Translations under genes and position numbers: made by a program
The notes under the pieces: model-generated
Told to the model about the DNA's origin: nothing
The model's input: the letters and a program-made list of their open reading frames with translations, nothing else
Databases searched by the model: none
Assembly (NCBI GenBank): GCA_029245725.1
Contig: JAQWOT010000226.1
Location: 1 to 64,000, forward strand
DNA: 64,000 nt
Direction of reading: 5' to 3'
DNA from: SAR324 cluster bacterium
Lineage (GTDB): Bacteria > SAR324 > NAC60-12
Shown here: positions 15,224 to 25,202 of the stretch, one piece after another
Layout: every line of letters starts with the position of its first letter
How positions within the stretch are numbered: the stretch's first letter is position 1

Positions 15224-15472
15224 ATGCAACCGAACCAACCACCAAGTTTACTCGCAGATTTCAAGGAGTCTTGCAAAGTTTGTGAGGGGAGCGGTCGAAA
15301 ATTAGGATATTTGGAAATCGATACTTTGCAGCCTCATCTTTCACAGAAATGCTTCCAATGCCAAGGACGAGGCTACACGTTGACGCAGTTGGGTGAAGAC
15401 CTGCTAGAACTCTACCGCCCAGCTATCCAACAGTGGATTTGTGAAGAGCTCTCTCGTGCAGGCACACGCTAA
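15224..15472 (+). CDS. Small DnaJ-type zinc-finger protein
   Basis: An 82-residue cytoplasmic protein with two zinc-ribbon halves, CKVCEGSGRKLG (from Cys17) and CFQCQGRGYTLT (from Cys43). These are the CxxCxGxG repeats found in the DnaJ cysteine-rich domain. There is no J domain or substrate-binding domain. A modest AGG ribosome site precedes the ATG. It is divergent from dcd and meets the following gene tail to tail with a two-base gap. The motif is clear; the role is unknown. Confidence 0.7.
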   Translation: MQPNQPPSLLADFKESCKVCEGSGRKLGYLEIDTLQPHLSQKCFQCQGRGYTLTQLGEDLLELYRPAIQQWICEELSRAGTR

Positions 15473-15474
15473 AC

Positions 15475-17670
15475 TTAGGCCGCTAGCCAAAACGCGCTGT
15501 TGCGCTGCTCGGAACGTTCTAGCAGTTTCCAGCGTACGATTGGAATTTCTCGAAGCAATTCTGAGTCACTGATCTTGTACACTCGTGAGTCCTTAACCGC
15601 TCTCATCAGGAAGCGACGCTGTTGTCCGAGAATCGTTTCTTCACCACAGAATTCCCCTTCTTCCACAATCTGTGGAGTCTTCCCTTCCATTAACAACTCA
15701 ACCTGACCTCGACGGACCAACACCAGAGAGGGTTGAGTGAGTTCGATCTCACTTCCTTCAGGATAGAACTCCTGCTCCATCACCTGGGCGATCTTGGTCT
15801 GAATTGGATAAGAGACCGACTCTCCGAATAAAGGGGTGGACCGCATGAACTCAATGCGGTCCTGCACTCGCTGGATTTCATTGAAGATCCGGTTACGCGC
15901 AACAAACTCCTCGAAGAGATGACTGGGAATCTGGAGAGTCTCAATGTAGCTGGCAGCCCGGTAGGTACCGAAGTTGATCAGCCCAAATAAGGCACCCATG
16001 TCACCAGCCAATGAGCCTGCAGAGAGGATGTTGTTGATTTTACTCTCAGCGCGGATGAACTCCACACTGCCGGTCAGAATCAAATAAACGTGGGCCGGAG
16101 CCTCGTTATTCTTGAGCAGGATGGTCCCTGCGCTAAACGATACTCTTGGGCAGTTCAGCAGCATGTTGATCTCACTCTCAGGAACCATCGGGTAGTAGGC
16201 GTGGAGATACTTTGCTGCGTACTTCAGGTAGTAGTCGATCTTCCCTGGGATCAGAACGTCTGTCATCCCAAAAGCCAGACCGGAACCGATCTCTTTTTCC
16301 TGATTTGACAGAGGACCAGCGGTGTGAGAGAGCACGATCTTTGTTGAATTGTCCGCTCGAAAATCAGTCGCCAAGCCGTGGATCATCCCTCCCCCAATAT
16401 CAATCTTTTTCAGATTTACCTTGGTCAGGTAATGGGATCGGGTGCGCTCATAGAATTCACGAGAAATTCCAGGAGCTTTGGGGTCGTCACTGATCATTCC
16501 TTCTAAAACACTGAAGGCAGTGATGTCTGCGAGATGAGCGTAAGTGACATGGCCCTCCTTCCAAAGAGTACGTAGGAAGAGGATGTTGGTCTCTACCGGG
16601 TGAGGTGAAAATACTGGGAAGACTTCCAAGCCATTGACGTTGTTCCAAGTATCAAACTCAAGGTCGTGTACCTCAAAAAACTCATTGAACTGATTCTCAT
16701 CAATTGACATCAAGGCTGCCAATTTCTTGGTGACGGATTCACGAACGAGTCGAGTCGAGTAGTATTTAATGCGGTGGTCAGAACGAATTAATGAGGTCAG
16801 CCCAGCAAAGTGGTCATCATGCGCATGGGTGTGGAAGATACCTTCGATCTCATTGACATTGATGCCCAGCGCGTTGAGGCTGTGAGAAATGTTGGGTCCA
16901 GCGTCAATCAGGTAGATGCGTCCCTGAAATGTGACGATGCTAGCCATGCAGGGACGGTTGGTATCCCATCCATCTCCCTCTCCAGAGTGTGTGATTGCGA
17001 AGTAATCGCGACTGACCTGGTGTGCTCCAAGTTCATAGGGTGTTTCATAGGCCTCTCCCTCACTCAAATTCAGATCGACCTGCACCGAGTCTCCTTCATA
17101 GCTGAACTCGTAGATATTGAAGCCAAGTCTACGAACAAGAACCCCATTTCGAATCTCTGCTGCCTGATCACGAACAATGCAGTCTTCAAGCAGATCCTCC
17201 GTTGGACGGATATTGCCGAAGGCAAAGCGGAGCTTCATTCGCATCATCTCATCAGCAACATCAGGAGAGATACCAGCTGCTTCGATCTCCTGCAGGGAAA
17301 TCAGGCCGTAGTTACCTCGATAGATATAGTTCATTTGTGAGCGAACGATCTCTTCTTGGCCGATCAGGATCGGTTTGTGTCCGGTGTTGTTAGGATGATT
17401 GGGGATGATGATACCTTGGCGATAGAGCATCTGAAGCACTGGGAATTCCGCAAGATTGGCGAAATGTCCGTTCTGCAGTGAGAGATCTGAGAGCAGGATG
17501 GCGTTGGGCCCGGTCTCATAAGTTACTCCGTTCTTCTCAACCCACTGAATCAAGCCCTTTTTCATCAAGTGCTTGACGCTATCAGCTGGGCAACCGCAAA
17601 GAATACGAAGTTGGGCCTGTGGAACAGCAACCCAGTAGACTCCCGTAGTAATCTGGGTTTTTTCGATCAA
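15475..17670 (-). CDS. Metallo-beta-lactamase-fold hydrolase fused to two cyclic-nucleotide-binding-like domains
   Basis: A 731-residue protein starting at TTG behind a strong GGGAGG ribosome site. Residues about 1-200 are of unknown type. About 220-470 form a metallo-beta-lactamase domain with FHTHAHDDHFAGL (the HxHxDH metal motif) and later conserved His/Asp residues (LSHTAG). From about 500 come two cNMP-binding-like modules: the first with AGTILLKNNEAPAHVYLILTG and GDMGALFG, the second with GSEIELTQPSLVLVRRGQVELL and GEFCGEETILG. It has no signal peptide. It could be a cyclic-nucleotide-gated hydrolase or phosphodiesterase. It is a single-gene unit. Confidence 0.8.
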   Translation of the reverse strand: MIEKTQITTGVYWVAVPQAQLRILCGCPADSVKHLMKKGLIQWVEKNGVTYETGPNAILLSDLSLQNGHFANLAEFPVLQMLYRQGIIIPNHPNNTGHKPILIGQEEIVRSQMNYIYRGNYGLISLQEIEAAGISPDVADEMMRMKLRFAFGNIRPTEDLLEDCIVRDQAAEIRNGVLVRRLGFNIYEFSYEGDSVQVDLNLSEGEAYETPYELGAHQVSRDYFAITHSGEGDGWDTNRPCMASIVTFQGRIYLIDAGPNISHSLNALGINVNEIEGIFHTHAHDDHFAGLTSLIRSDHRIKYYSTRLVRESVTKKLAALMSIDENQFNEFFEVHDLEFDTWNNVNGLEVFPVFSPHPVETNILFLRTLWKEGHVTYAHLADITAFSVLEGMISDDPKAPGISREFYERTRSHYLTKVNLKKIDIGGGMIHGLATDFRADNSTKIVLSHTAGPLSNQEKEIGSGLAFGMTDVLIPGKIDYYLKYAAKYLHAYYPMVPESEINMLLNCPRVSFSAGTILLKNNEAPAHVYLILTGSVEFIRAESKINNILSAGSLAGDMGALFGLINFGTYRAASYIETLQIPSHLFEEFVARNRIFNEIQRVQDRIEFMRSTPLFGESVSYPIQTKIAQVMEQEFYPEGSEIELTQPSLVLVRRGQVELLMEGKTPQIVEEGEFCGEETILGQQRRFLMRAVKDSRVYKISDSELLREIPIVRWKLLERSEQRNSAFWLAA

Positions 17671-17790
17671 AACATACCTCCCTGACGAGGATTCATGGGC
17701 AAAAAGACAAAAAGGTACCCCAAGCTAGCGATGCTCTGACTCGATGACAAGATGAAAATCCTTGGTTTGGATTTGGCTAATAAGCTGGAA

Positions 17791-18867
17791 TTAGCCTATT
17801 TGTTGGATAGGTAGGTAGACCTGGAACAGAGCCCCACCTCCAGGGATCGGTTGGTAATTCAGGAGACCAGCATGAGATTGAATGATGCGGTAAGAAATCG
17901 ACAAACCAAGCCCATGTCCAGTTGGTTTGGTTGTAAAGAGGGGTTGAAACAATTGTCCGATGTGATTGTCAGCTACCCCTGGTCCTTGATCCTGTACTTC
18001 GATCAGCATGTATTTTCGCTGGGGAGTGAGATGTTTCCCAGCTAGCTGCCATTGACTACAGAAAGAACTACAGATTGTTACTTCCCCACCTTCGGGAGAA
18101 GCTTCAATGGCGTTTCTGATCAGGTTTAAAAAGACTTGGTGCAACTTATCGCGATCGCCTTCAATCTCAGGCAGAGATGGGTCAAAAATACGGTTCAGCA
18201 GCAATCGCCGATTGCCTCGGTTTTCTTCAAACCAAATGACGGTCTCCAGTACTTCGTGGATATTAAAAGGCTGGGCCGATAAGGGTAGGGGGTCGGAGTG
18301 CAGAAGCAACTCTTCCAACAGTCGCTCAATTCGATTGATTTCCTCCAAAACCATCTCCGAAGGCTCTGTGGAGATCCCCAGTTCCTCCAAATCTCTCATT
18401 TGTAACTGGGTAGCCCCCTTGATCCCACCGAGAGGATTTTGAATTTCATGAGCCATCGAGGAGGCCAACATCCCGATTGCGTTGTTGAGATGTAACTGCT
18501 GCTCCCGCTCCTGCTTGTCGCGCTGCGCTGATATGTCATAGAGGGTGATGAGAGCACTAACGATTTTGCCATCTTCGTAGACCGGACTGATACTAAGTTG
18601 AAAGATTCCTTGTCGAAGATTTGGGGCATCAATCTGATACTCTTTTGCATTGAATTCTTTCCCATGCCGTAAAGCTTGATAAAGCTTAGACAGAAGGGTT
18701 TCGTCACCTAGAAAAAGTAGATCAAAAGGCTTTTTGCAGAGTTTTTGTGGGTCTTTCTGCCAGAGCCTGGAGGCTGCTTCATTTACATAAGTGACCTGTC
18801 CACGCTGATCACAAACGAGTAATACCGAAGGCAGATGATCTAGAATGTTGTGAGCAAAATCTTTCAT
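17791..18867 (-). CDS. NtrB-like sensor histidine kinase (PAS-HisKA-HATPase)
   Basis: A 358-residue soluble kinase. The N-terminal PAS domain (about 8-115, LPSVLLVCDQRGQVTYVNEAA) senses a signal. The HisKA domain contains MAHEIQNPLGGIKGATQL with the phosphorylated His near residue 140. The ATPase domain has N-box LIRNAIEASP, G1 DQGPGV and G2 GHGLGLSIS. This architecture and the HEIxNPLGGIxGAxQLL motif match NtrB/GlnL, which controls NtrC. It has no membrane segment and no adjacent response regulator, so the partner is elsewhere. It is the last gene of the dnaG-rpoD-hemB unit and overlaps the disrupted transporter gene as ATGA. Confidence 0.92.
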   Translation of the reverse strand: MKDFAHNILDHLPSVLLVCDQRGQVTYVNEAASRLWQKDPQKLCKKPFDLLFLGDETLLSKLYQALRHGKEFNAKEYQIDAPNLRQGIFQLSISPVYEDGKIVSALITLYDISAQRDKQEREQQLHLNNAIGMLASSMAHEIQNPLGGIKGATQLQMRDLEELGISTEPSEMVLEEINRIERLLEELLLHSDPLPLSAQPFNIHEVLETVIWFEENRGNRRLLLNRIFDPSLPEIEGDRDKLHQVFLNLIRNAIEASPEGGEVTICSSFCSQWQLAGKHLTPQRKYMLIEVQDQGPGVADNHIGQLFQPLFTTKPTGHGLGLSISYRIIQSHAGLLNYQPIPGGGALFQVYLPIQQIG

Positions 18868-19783
18868 AGACTTATCTGTTTATCAGCACCTTGCCAAAGG
18901 CGATGAGCCAGCAAAACATTGGCAAGAAAAATCAGTGCAGCCCCCACCCAGCCACCTAGTGAAAGCACTTCCCCTACAAGTAGGATGGGGCCAAAGGCTG
19001 CGGCAATCAGGATACGTGTTGAGGAGATAATGCTTCCTTCCACAGGATTCACATAGCAGAACCCTAGGGTCAGAGCATATTGACCGATAAAACTGAGCGC
19101 TGCACTACCAAATAAATATTGGGCTTCCTGCCAGCCTGGCCAGAAAACTCTTGATAGAACCCTGCCAGGCAGATCACAGCACCCGTGCCAAAAACGTAAA
19201 ACAACAAATCTGTGGCTGTATTGCGCTGTCTGGCTCGATTGAGTGCAAGCATGCCAAAAGCAGCAATGAATCCTGAGGCAATTCCCCAAAAATTACCCTT
19301 CTGCCAATAAAATTCTCCCGGAAACATCACCAGCACAATGCCAATAAAGGCAAGAACGGTTAGCCCAGAGGCCAGCCAGTCCCGTTCTCCTAGACCTAAC
19401 CAACTGAGCATAACAATAAAAACCGGATAGGTCATATTGAGAATATTGGCCTCAGCCAGTCCAGTCTCTTGGACGGCTTGGTAGAAACAGAAAACAGAGA
19501 GCAGGTTGGCAATAGCACGAAGGGCAACCCAGCCTCTATCTTCTATTTTGGGGAGCCTTCGAGCTCGGCACAAAACACAGGAGATAATTATCCAGCTGAG
19601 CAAAAAGCGGACAAAGAGATAGAAAGTGGAAGTCAGCTCCGGTACAGCTTCTTGTCCCCAGCGCATGACAACCGTGTGGAGGTACAGCAGGAAAGCCGAA
19701 CTGAGAACGGCCAACATGCCCCAGCGTTCGTTAGACAAGGACAAGTGTGGCCGATGAAAGAGTTGAAAAGTGCGGGGACTCAA
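18864..19783 (-). pseudogene. DMT/EamA-family drug-metabolite transporter, frameshifted
   Basis: Two overlapping frames together encode one EamA-type exporter of about 300 residues and roughly ten membrane segments. The first (19783 to 19070) covers the N-terminal half and runs to LAGFYQEFSGQAG. The second (open from 19289 to 18864) supplies the missing C-terminal repeat, from WQEAQYLFGSAALSF to WQGADKQISL. Joining them needs a -1 shift near 19125-19165, equivalent to one lost base. Both termini keep ATGA overlaps with hemB and the kinase gene, so the ancestral gene was an intact operon member. A sequencing error, recent decay or programmed slippage near GAGTTTTCTGG are all possible. Confidence 0.8.
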
Positions 19784-20769
19784 GAAAAGGAGTGGACTTG
19801 CTGCTGAAGTAACCGCGCAGCGGCAGGAGCAAAGTAAGTGAGGATCATGTCAGCTCCGGCACGACGAATTGAGAGCAGAGTTTCTATCATGGCACGCTCC
19901 TGATCAATCCAACCTTTTTCTGCAGCAGCACAGATCATCGCATATTCACCAGAGACGTTGTAGGCAGCAATCGGCACATCAAAGGCTTCCCGCAGACGGG
20001 TGATTACATCGAGATAGCCCAAGGCAGGTTTGACCATGATCACGTCGGCTCCTTCGGAGATGTCCAGTTCGGCTTCTCGTAGAGCCTCACGCCAGTTTGC
20101 GGGATCTATCTGATAGGTTTTCTTATCACCCTTTTTAGGTGCTGAATCCAGAGCACCTCGGAAGGGACCATAAAAGCAGGATGCGTACTTTGCGGTGTAA
20201 GCCAAGATGCTAACTTGCTCAAACCCAGAAGCATCAAGTGCTTCACGGATTGCTCCTACTCGACCATCCATCATGTCGGAGGGGGCAATCCAGTCGGCTC
20301 CAGCTTCAGCATGAGAAACTGCCATCTTACAAAGGACCTCAACGGTCTCATCGTTGACGATCTCTTCTCCCACCACCAAGCCATCGTGGCCATGGATAGT
20401 GTAGGGGTCGAGGGCAACATCGGTCTGAACACAAAGATCGGGCAGCGCAGCCTTGATGGCCCGAATGGCTCGTTGCACTAGTCCTTGTACATCATAGGCC
20501 TTGGTAGCCTTGTCGTCCTTTTCTGTGGAGTAACCAAATAGGTTGACAGCACCAATTCCCAGTTCGTATGCCATTTGGCACTCTTTGACCAATTCATCCA
20601 CAGAAAGTCGATGTTGACCTGGCATGGTACTGATTGGCCCACGCAGCCCTTTCCCTTCGGCGACGAAGAGTGGGTAGATCAACTGCTGTGGAGCCAGCAA
20701 GGTTTCACGTACCAAAGACCGAATCGGAGCATTCCGACGTAAGCGCCGTGGACGATACGTCAACTCCAT
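19780..20769 (-). CDS. hemB: Delta-aminolevulinic acid dehydratase (porphobilinogen synthase)
   Basis: A 329-residue HemB that condenses two 5-aminolevulinates into porphobilinogen for tetrapyrrole synthesis. The two active-site lysines are visible in LAYTAKYASCFYGPFR and VIMVKPALGYLDV. The metal region reads DVALDPYTIHGHDG, in which Asp and Ala replace the zinc cysteines, as in Mg/K-dependent enzymes. The start is the ATG at 20769, one base after the rpoD stop, with GAAGG inside the rpoD end serving as ribosome site; the open frame upstream of it only overlaps rpoD. Confidence 0.97.
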   Translation of the reverse strand: MELTYRPRRLRRNAPIRSLVRETLLAPQQLIYPLFVAEGKGLRGPISTMPGQHRLSVDELVKECQMAYELGIGAVNLFGYSTEKDDKATKAYDVQGLVQRAIRAIKAALPDLCVQTDVALDPYTIHGHDGLVVGEEIVNDETVEVLCKMAVSHAEAGADWIAPSDMMDGRVGAIREALDASGFEQVSILAYTAKYASCFYGPFRGALDSAPKKGDKKTYQIDPANWREALREAELDISEGADVIMVKPALGYLDVITRLREAFDVPIAAYNVSGEYAMICAAAEKGWIDQERAMIETLLSIRRAGADMILTYFAPAAARLLQQQVHSFS

Positions 20770-20770
20770 T

Positions 20771-22576
20771 TCAACCTTCGTGGAAGGATTTGAGTAGTTT
20801 GCTCCGTGTCGGATGGCGCAACTTTCGGAGTGCCTTGGCTTCAATCTGGCGAATTCGCTCCCGTGTTACGTCAAAGTCCTGTCCAACCTCTTCAAGGGTG
20901 TGATCCTTGACTTCATCGATCCCAAAGCGCATGCGCAGCACCTTTTCCTCTCGTGGAGTGAGGGTTCCTAAGGCAGTCCGTGTCAGGTCCCCCAAATTTG
21001 CCTTCGTGGTCGCATCTGATGGATTACTGGCTTTTTCATCAGCAATGAAGTCCTTGAGTTGTGAATCTTCATCGTCTCCGATAGGTGTGTCGAGGGAAAT
21101 CGGTTCCTTGGCAATCTTGAGAACCTTTCGCACCTTGTGAAGTGGCATACCGATGTGTTCGGCCAGCTCATCTGGCGTTGGTTCTCTCCCAAACTCCTGA
21201 ATCAGGGAACGAGAGGTGCGGGAGAGCTTATTGATGGTCTCGATCATGTGCACAGGAATACGGATGGTTCTCGCCTGATCAGCAATCGCTCGGGTAATCG
21301 ACTGACGAATCCACCAGGTGGCATAGGTTGAAAACTTGTAGCCTCGGCGATACTCGAACTTGTCCACGGCCTTCATTAACCCAATGTTTCCTTCCTGAAT
21401 CAGATCCAGAAACTGTAGGCCACGGTTTGTGTACTTTTTGGCGATGCTGATCACGAGTCGAAGATTTGCTTCCACCAACTGGCTTTTGGCAAACTTCACA
21501 TTGCGCTCGGCTTGCCGCAATTTCTTTACTTCCAATTGGAAGGCGTCCCAGTCTAGTGCAGTGCGCTCAGTCATCGTCGCAATCCGCTGTCGGCAAGCCT
21601 GTATTTTCTCGTAGACACGTCGAGCGATATTGAAAGGCTGTTTGGCTCGTTCTTCAATCTGCTTTCGAATTGACGCTTCTAGCTCTTCATTCTCAGTTTC
21701 ATGAGCTCGCTCCCACTCTGTAAAGAGTTCGTCGGCAGCATCCAAATCGAGAACCAGATTTTGCCGATATCGATCCAACTGACGATAGGTCAAATCAATC
21801 TTGCCCTTGTGCTTGAACATCAAGCTGCACATGTTGTCGATTTGTCGAGAGTTGAAGTTGATACTGCGAATCGTGTTCTGGTAATTCTGCTTGTGCGTGG
21901 TCATCAGGGCTTGTTCTTCCTCAGTCAGCTCTCGCTCCTGGGATTGTTGCCGAAGGCCAACGACAATGTCATAGTCTTCTCGGGCTCGATCCAAGTTCTG
22001 GATCAGTTCTCGTGTTGCCTTGGATTCATCTTCTATGACATTGTCGTCTTCATCGAGTCCTGAAATGATATGACGAGCACGCAGTTTCTCAGAGCGCAAT
22101 TTTTTGGCGACATCAAACAGATGTAGCAGTACAAGATTGGATTCCACGAAGATTTCGATCAACTCCTGATGGCCTTCCTCAATCTGCCGAGCAACAGAAA
22201 CCTCTCCATCCCGGGTGAGCAGTTCAATACCACCCATCTCCCGCAGATACATGCGTACGGGGTCATCAGTGTTGTTGTCAACTCCCGGCTCCAGATCCAA
22301 TTCCTCTGCAGGCTCAAAGTCCATGTCATTACTGCTTTCCTGCTTGCCAAGGCTGACATTTTTACTTGAATCAAGGACCTCAATGTCCATATCAGAGAGA
22401 ACGTTGAGGATGCGCTCCAACTGTTCAGGGGTTGTGGTACTGCTGATTTGAGCATTGATTTCGTCAAGAGTGACGAATCCTTTGTCGCGTCCTTCCGCAA
22501 TTAGTTCACGGATTACCTTGTCCAAAATTTTTTGTTCGGCTTGGGCTTGCGAGGAGGAGTGGGCATTTGCGTTCAT
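20771..22576 (-). CDS. rpoD: RNA polymerase primary sigma factor (sigma-70/RpoD)
   Basis: A 601-residue housekeeping sigma factor. It has region 1.1 at the N-terminus, region 1.2 ([17 protein letters not shown]), a roughly 230-residue non-conserved insert, then region 2 ([20 protein letters not shown], and the -10-binding [19 protein letters not shown]). Region 3 follows, and region 4 with the -35 helix-turn-helix ([20 protein letters not shown]). It ends at the usual short tail. It follows dnaG by ten bases, in the ancient rpsU-dnaG-rpoD type arrangement, though rpsU is not upstream here. hemB is translated directly from its end. Confidence 0.98.
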   Translation of the reverse strand: MNANAHSSSQAQAEQKILDKVIRELIAEGRDKGFVTLDEINAQISSTTTPEQLERILNVLSDMDIEVLDSSKNVSLGKQESSNDMDFEPAEELDLEPGVDNNTDDPVRMYLREMGGIELLTRDGEVSVARQIEEGHQELIEIFVESNLVLLHLFDVAKKLRSEKLRARHIISGLDEDDNVIEDESKATRELIQNLDRAREDYDIVVGLRQQSQERELTEEEQALMTTHKQNYQNTIRSINFNSRQIDNMCSLMFKHKGKIDLTYRQLDRYRQNLVLDLDAADELFTEWERAHETENEELEASIRKQIEERAKQPFNIARRVYEKIQACRQRIATMTERTALDWDAFQLEVKKLRQAERNVKFAKSQLVEANLRLVISIAKKYTNRGLQFLDLIQEGNIGLMKAVDKFEYRRGYKFSTYATWWIRQSITRAIADQARTIRIPVHMIETINKLSRTSRSLIQEFGREPTPDELAEHIGMPLHKVRKVLKIAKEPISLDTPIGDDEDSQLKDFIADEKASNPSDATTKANLGDLTRTALGTLTPREEKVLRMRFGIDEVKDHTLEEVGQDFDVTRERIRQIEAKALRKLRHPTRSKLLKSFHEG

Positions 22577-22586
22577 GGGCTCACAC

Positions 22587-24347
22587 TTAGCGAGGTTTGA
22601 AAATGCGGTTCAACTCTTCTTCCATCTGACGTAAGTTGCGTCCCAACAGAGCATGTTCTGTTGAATTGGGCGCTACCGACTGCAAGCGCTCCTGGCGATA
22701 TTCTCGCAGGTGACGTTCCTTGAGACGGCGCAGAGAGAGACGGAACTGAGACTCAAGATGTTCGTGTAAGAAGTCGGTGGCGTACAAAGCTGCCAATTCC
22801 CGTGCTAACTCTGGTTGCTCCTTGGCAAATTGTTGTGGAAGGTGGGCGCTAGATGCGTCGTCTGGGAGCTGCAACAGTTGTTCATACAGTTGCCGGTAGA
22901 GGGAGTGTCGGAAATCTTCTGGACGCAAAAACTGCTTTGCAAGAGACATCAATTGAGCCTCGGTCAGCAGCGCTTGCAGCAAAAACCGCTCGTCTGGTGA
23001 ATGCGGTGATTGACGCATCGCAGAATTTGAAAAACCAAGGATAATATTATTTTGTGAGAAATTTGTCAAGTTTTTTGCTGCAGCAAAAACTGTTTCGTTA
23101 GGTAGGCGTAGTGCCTCAGCAATTTGCACCCAAACCATCTGGCGCTGTTCGAGTTTATGAATCGGCTGAGCTGCGACGAGCAACTCACGAAGAGCTTCCT
23201 GACGTCCAGGGACAGTTTCAGGATATTTTGCCAAAGTTTGGCGGATCAAATACTCTAAAAGAGGTTGCTTCCTCGCTAATAATTTGGAGAATGCTTCTTC
23301 GCCTTTATTCTGTAAAAAGCTGTCAGGATCTTCGTTTTCAGGGAGTGTTAGGATGTAGGTGTCGAGAGGAACAGGCAGAAACAACTGACAATTCTTCAAA
23401 GCTGCTTTTTGACCTGCAGCGTCACCATCGAACAGTAAGACCACTGAGTTGGCGTGGCGTCGAATCAGTTGCAGATGTTCAGGAGTCAACGCGGTTCCAC
23501 AAGTAGCGACTGCTTGGGTGAAGCCGCACTGATGCATCCGGATTACATCCAGATACCCCTCCACAAAGATCAGTTCCCGGCTCCGACGAATCGTCTCCAA
23601 GCCTTCGTAAAGACCGTAGAGGACCTGGCTTTTACGGTAGTATGGGGTCTCAGGGCTATTCAAATACTTCGGTTGATCTTCGCTACGGATGACCCTACCC
23701 CCAAAGCCGATACAACGTCCCCGAGCATCCCGAATGGGAAAGATCAGTCGGTTGCGAAAGCGATCATAGCGACGCTCTTGCTGTTCTGCCATTTTGACTA
23801 GTCCACACTGCTCTTGAATCTGAGCAGGAATTTTTTGGGCAAGGAGATACTGGTGAAGTCGCTGCCAATCATCTGGAGCAAAGCCAAGCTGAAAGCGTTC
23901 CTGCCATTCTGCTGGGACATAACGCTGATCTAGGTATGCACGAACATCTTGTCCCGTCGGCCCTTGCAGTTGTTGTTGATAGAAGTCGCTAGCGAGTTGT
24001 AAGGCATGCAGACCAGCTTCCTGGTCAGGTTTGTGCTGATTCGATTTACCCTCATGACGCAACTCTACGCCCACCTTATTGGCGAGGTCGGTGACCGCTT
24101 CGGCAAAGGTCAAGCGTTCGAACAACATCAGAAAACGAATGGCATCACCGCTAGTTCCGCAGCCAAAACAATGAAAGAAGCCACGCTGTGGATTGACGTT
24201 GAAGGATGGAGTCTTTTCAGAATGGAAAGGACAGCAGGCTTTGAAGGTGCTACCTGTGCGGCGTAGAGCGACACCTCGTTCTTCCATTAACTGGACGAGG
24301 TCAGTACGATTGACTACCTCACGAACAAAATCATCGCTGAAGCGCAT
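22587..24347 (-). CDS. dnaG: DNA primase
   Basis: A 586-residue primase. The N-terminal CHC2-type zinc ribbon reads [12 protein letters not shown]...[10 protein letters not shown] (about residues 38-65). The RNA-polymerase core follows with a TOPRIM domain: VEGYLDVI with the catalytic Glu, and [13 protein letters not shown] with the acidic pair. A C-terminal helicase-binding domain would contact DnaB, which is encoded at 46.9-48.3 kb. It is downstream of the nitrilase-type hydrolase gene by nine bases and upstream of rpoD. Confidence 0.97.
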   Translation of the reverse strand: MRFSDDFVREVVNRTDLVQLMEERGVALRRTGSTFKACCPFHSEKTPSFNVNPQRGFFHCFGCGTSGDAIRFLMLFERLTFAEAVTDLANKVGVELRHEGKSNQHKPDQEAGLHALQLASDFYQQQLQGPTGQDVRAYLDQRYVPAEWQERFQLGFAPDDWQRLHQYLLAQKIPAQIQEQCGLVKMAEQQERRYDRFRNRLIFPIRDARGRCIGFGGRVIRSEDQPKYLNSPETPYYRKSQVLYGLYEGLETIRRSRELIFVEGYLDVIRMHQCGFTQAVATCGTALTPEHLQLIRRHANSVVLLFDGDAAGQKAALKNCQLFLPVPLDTYILTLPENEDPDSFLQNKGEEAFSKLLARKQPLLEYLIRQTLAKYPETVPGRQEALRELLVAAQPIHKLEQRQMVWVQIAEALRLPNETVFAAAKNLTNFSQNNIILGFSNSAMRQSPHSPDERFLLQALLTEAQLMSLAKQFLRPEDFRHSLYRQLYEQLLQLPDDASSAHLPQQFAKEQPELARELAALYATDFLHEHLESQFRLSLRRLKERHLREYRQERLQSVAPNSTEHALLGRNLRQMEEELNRIFKPR

Positions 24348-24356
24348 TGGAATAGC

Positions 24357-25202
24357 TTAGCAAAAGGTCAGACGAAACTGGGGTTGGTGTTGCCATGCGG
24401 GTACCTTATAACGAACTCGTTCTGGTTCCGTCAATGAAATTGTCCCGTAGAGATTACAAGGAGTCTCTCCAGCCTCTGCCAGAATTTCTCCCCAAGGAGA
24501 GATGATCAGGCTGTGGCCATAGGTTGCTCGGCCATCTTGATGTTCACCACACTGAGCCGCAGCAATCACAAAGCAACTATTTTCAATGGCTCGAGCTCGC
24601 AGTAGCGTATGCCAGTGGGCTTTTCCAGTAGGGCGTGTGAAAGCTGCGGGAATGGCTAATAATTGGGCACCAGCCTGACTGAGCGCACGGTACAAATGTG
24701 GAAACCGCATGTCATAGCAGATACTCATTCCGTATCCTCCCCAAGGAGTTTGTAGCAGGGCTGCCTCCTTGCCAGCTTCAAAACTCGCTGACTCACGGTA
24801 GGATTCCTGATCACTGAGAATGGCATCAAAGAGATGGATTTTATCGTAGCGGGCTCGAATCTTCCCCTGATCATCGATGACAAATCCACGATTCAGCAAC
24901 CGTCCGTCGCAGGTTGAGTTGCGGAGAATCAGGGAACCGACATGAATCCAGACTCTTGCTTGTACAGCAATATCTAAGCAGCACTTCAGCACAGGATCTT
25001 CTTCTTCAGTAACGGCTGTTGCTCGAGCAAGAGGATTTTTCTGCTGCAGCAGGTTGACGGCTTCTGGCAGAACGATCCACTGTGCTCCGTTTTCAACCGC
25101 TTCCTGCAAAGCAACTTCCACCTGTTGGCGATTGTATTCGAGGTCAATGCCAGAGGTTAGCTGTACACAAGTAACCTTAAGCTCGCTAGGTGTATTTGTC
25201 AT
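24357..25202 (-). CDS. Carbon-nitrogen hydrolase (nitrilase superfamily, Nit/omega-amidase-like)
   Basis: A 281-residue amidase with the complete Glu-Lys-Cys triad: VLPEAVN (Glu near 46), YDKIHLFD (Lys near 117) and SICYDMRFPHLYR (Cys near 157). The YDMRFPHLYR segment and length resemble the Nit1/Nit2 group that hydrolyses deaminated glutathione or omega-amides, but the substrate is not certain. I start at the ATG at 25202, which overlaps the msrA stop (ATGA); there is no strong ribosome site, consistent with coupling. It is soluble and cytoplasmic. Confidence 0.9.
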   Translation of the reverse strand: MTNTPSELKVTCVQLTSGIDLEYNRQQVEVALQEAVENGAQWIVLPEAVNLLQQKNPLARATAVTEEEDPVLKCCLDIAVQARVWIHVGSLILRNSTCDGRLLNRGFVIDDQGKIRARYDKIHLFDAILSDQESYRESASFEAGKEAALLQTPWGGYGMSICYDMRFPHLYRALSQAGAQLLAIPAAFTRPTGKAHWHTLLRARAIENSCFVIAAAQCGEHQDGRATYGHSLIISPWGEILAEAGETPCNLYGTISLTEPERVRYKVPAWQHQPQFRLTFC

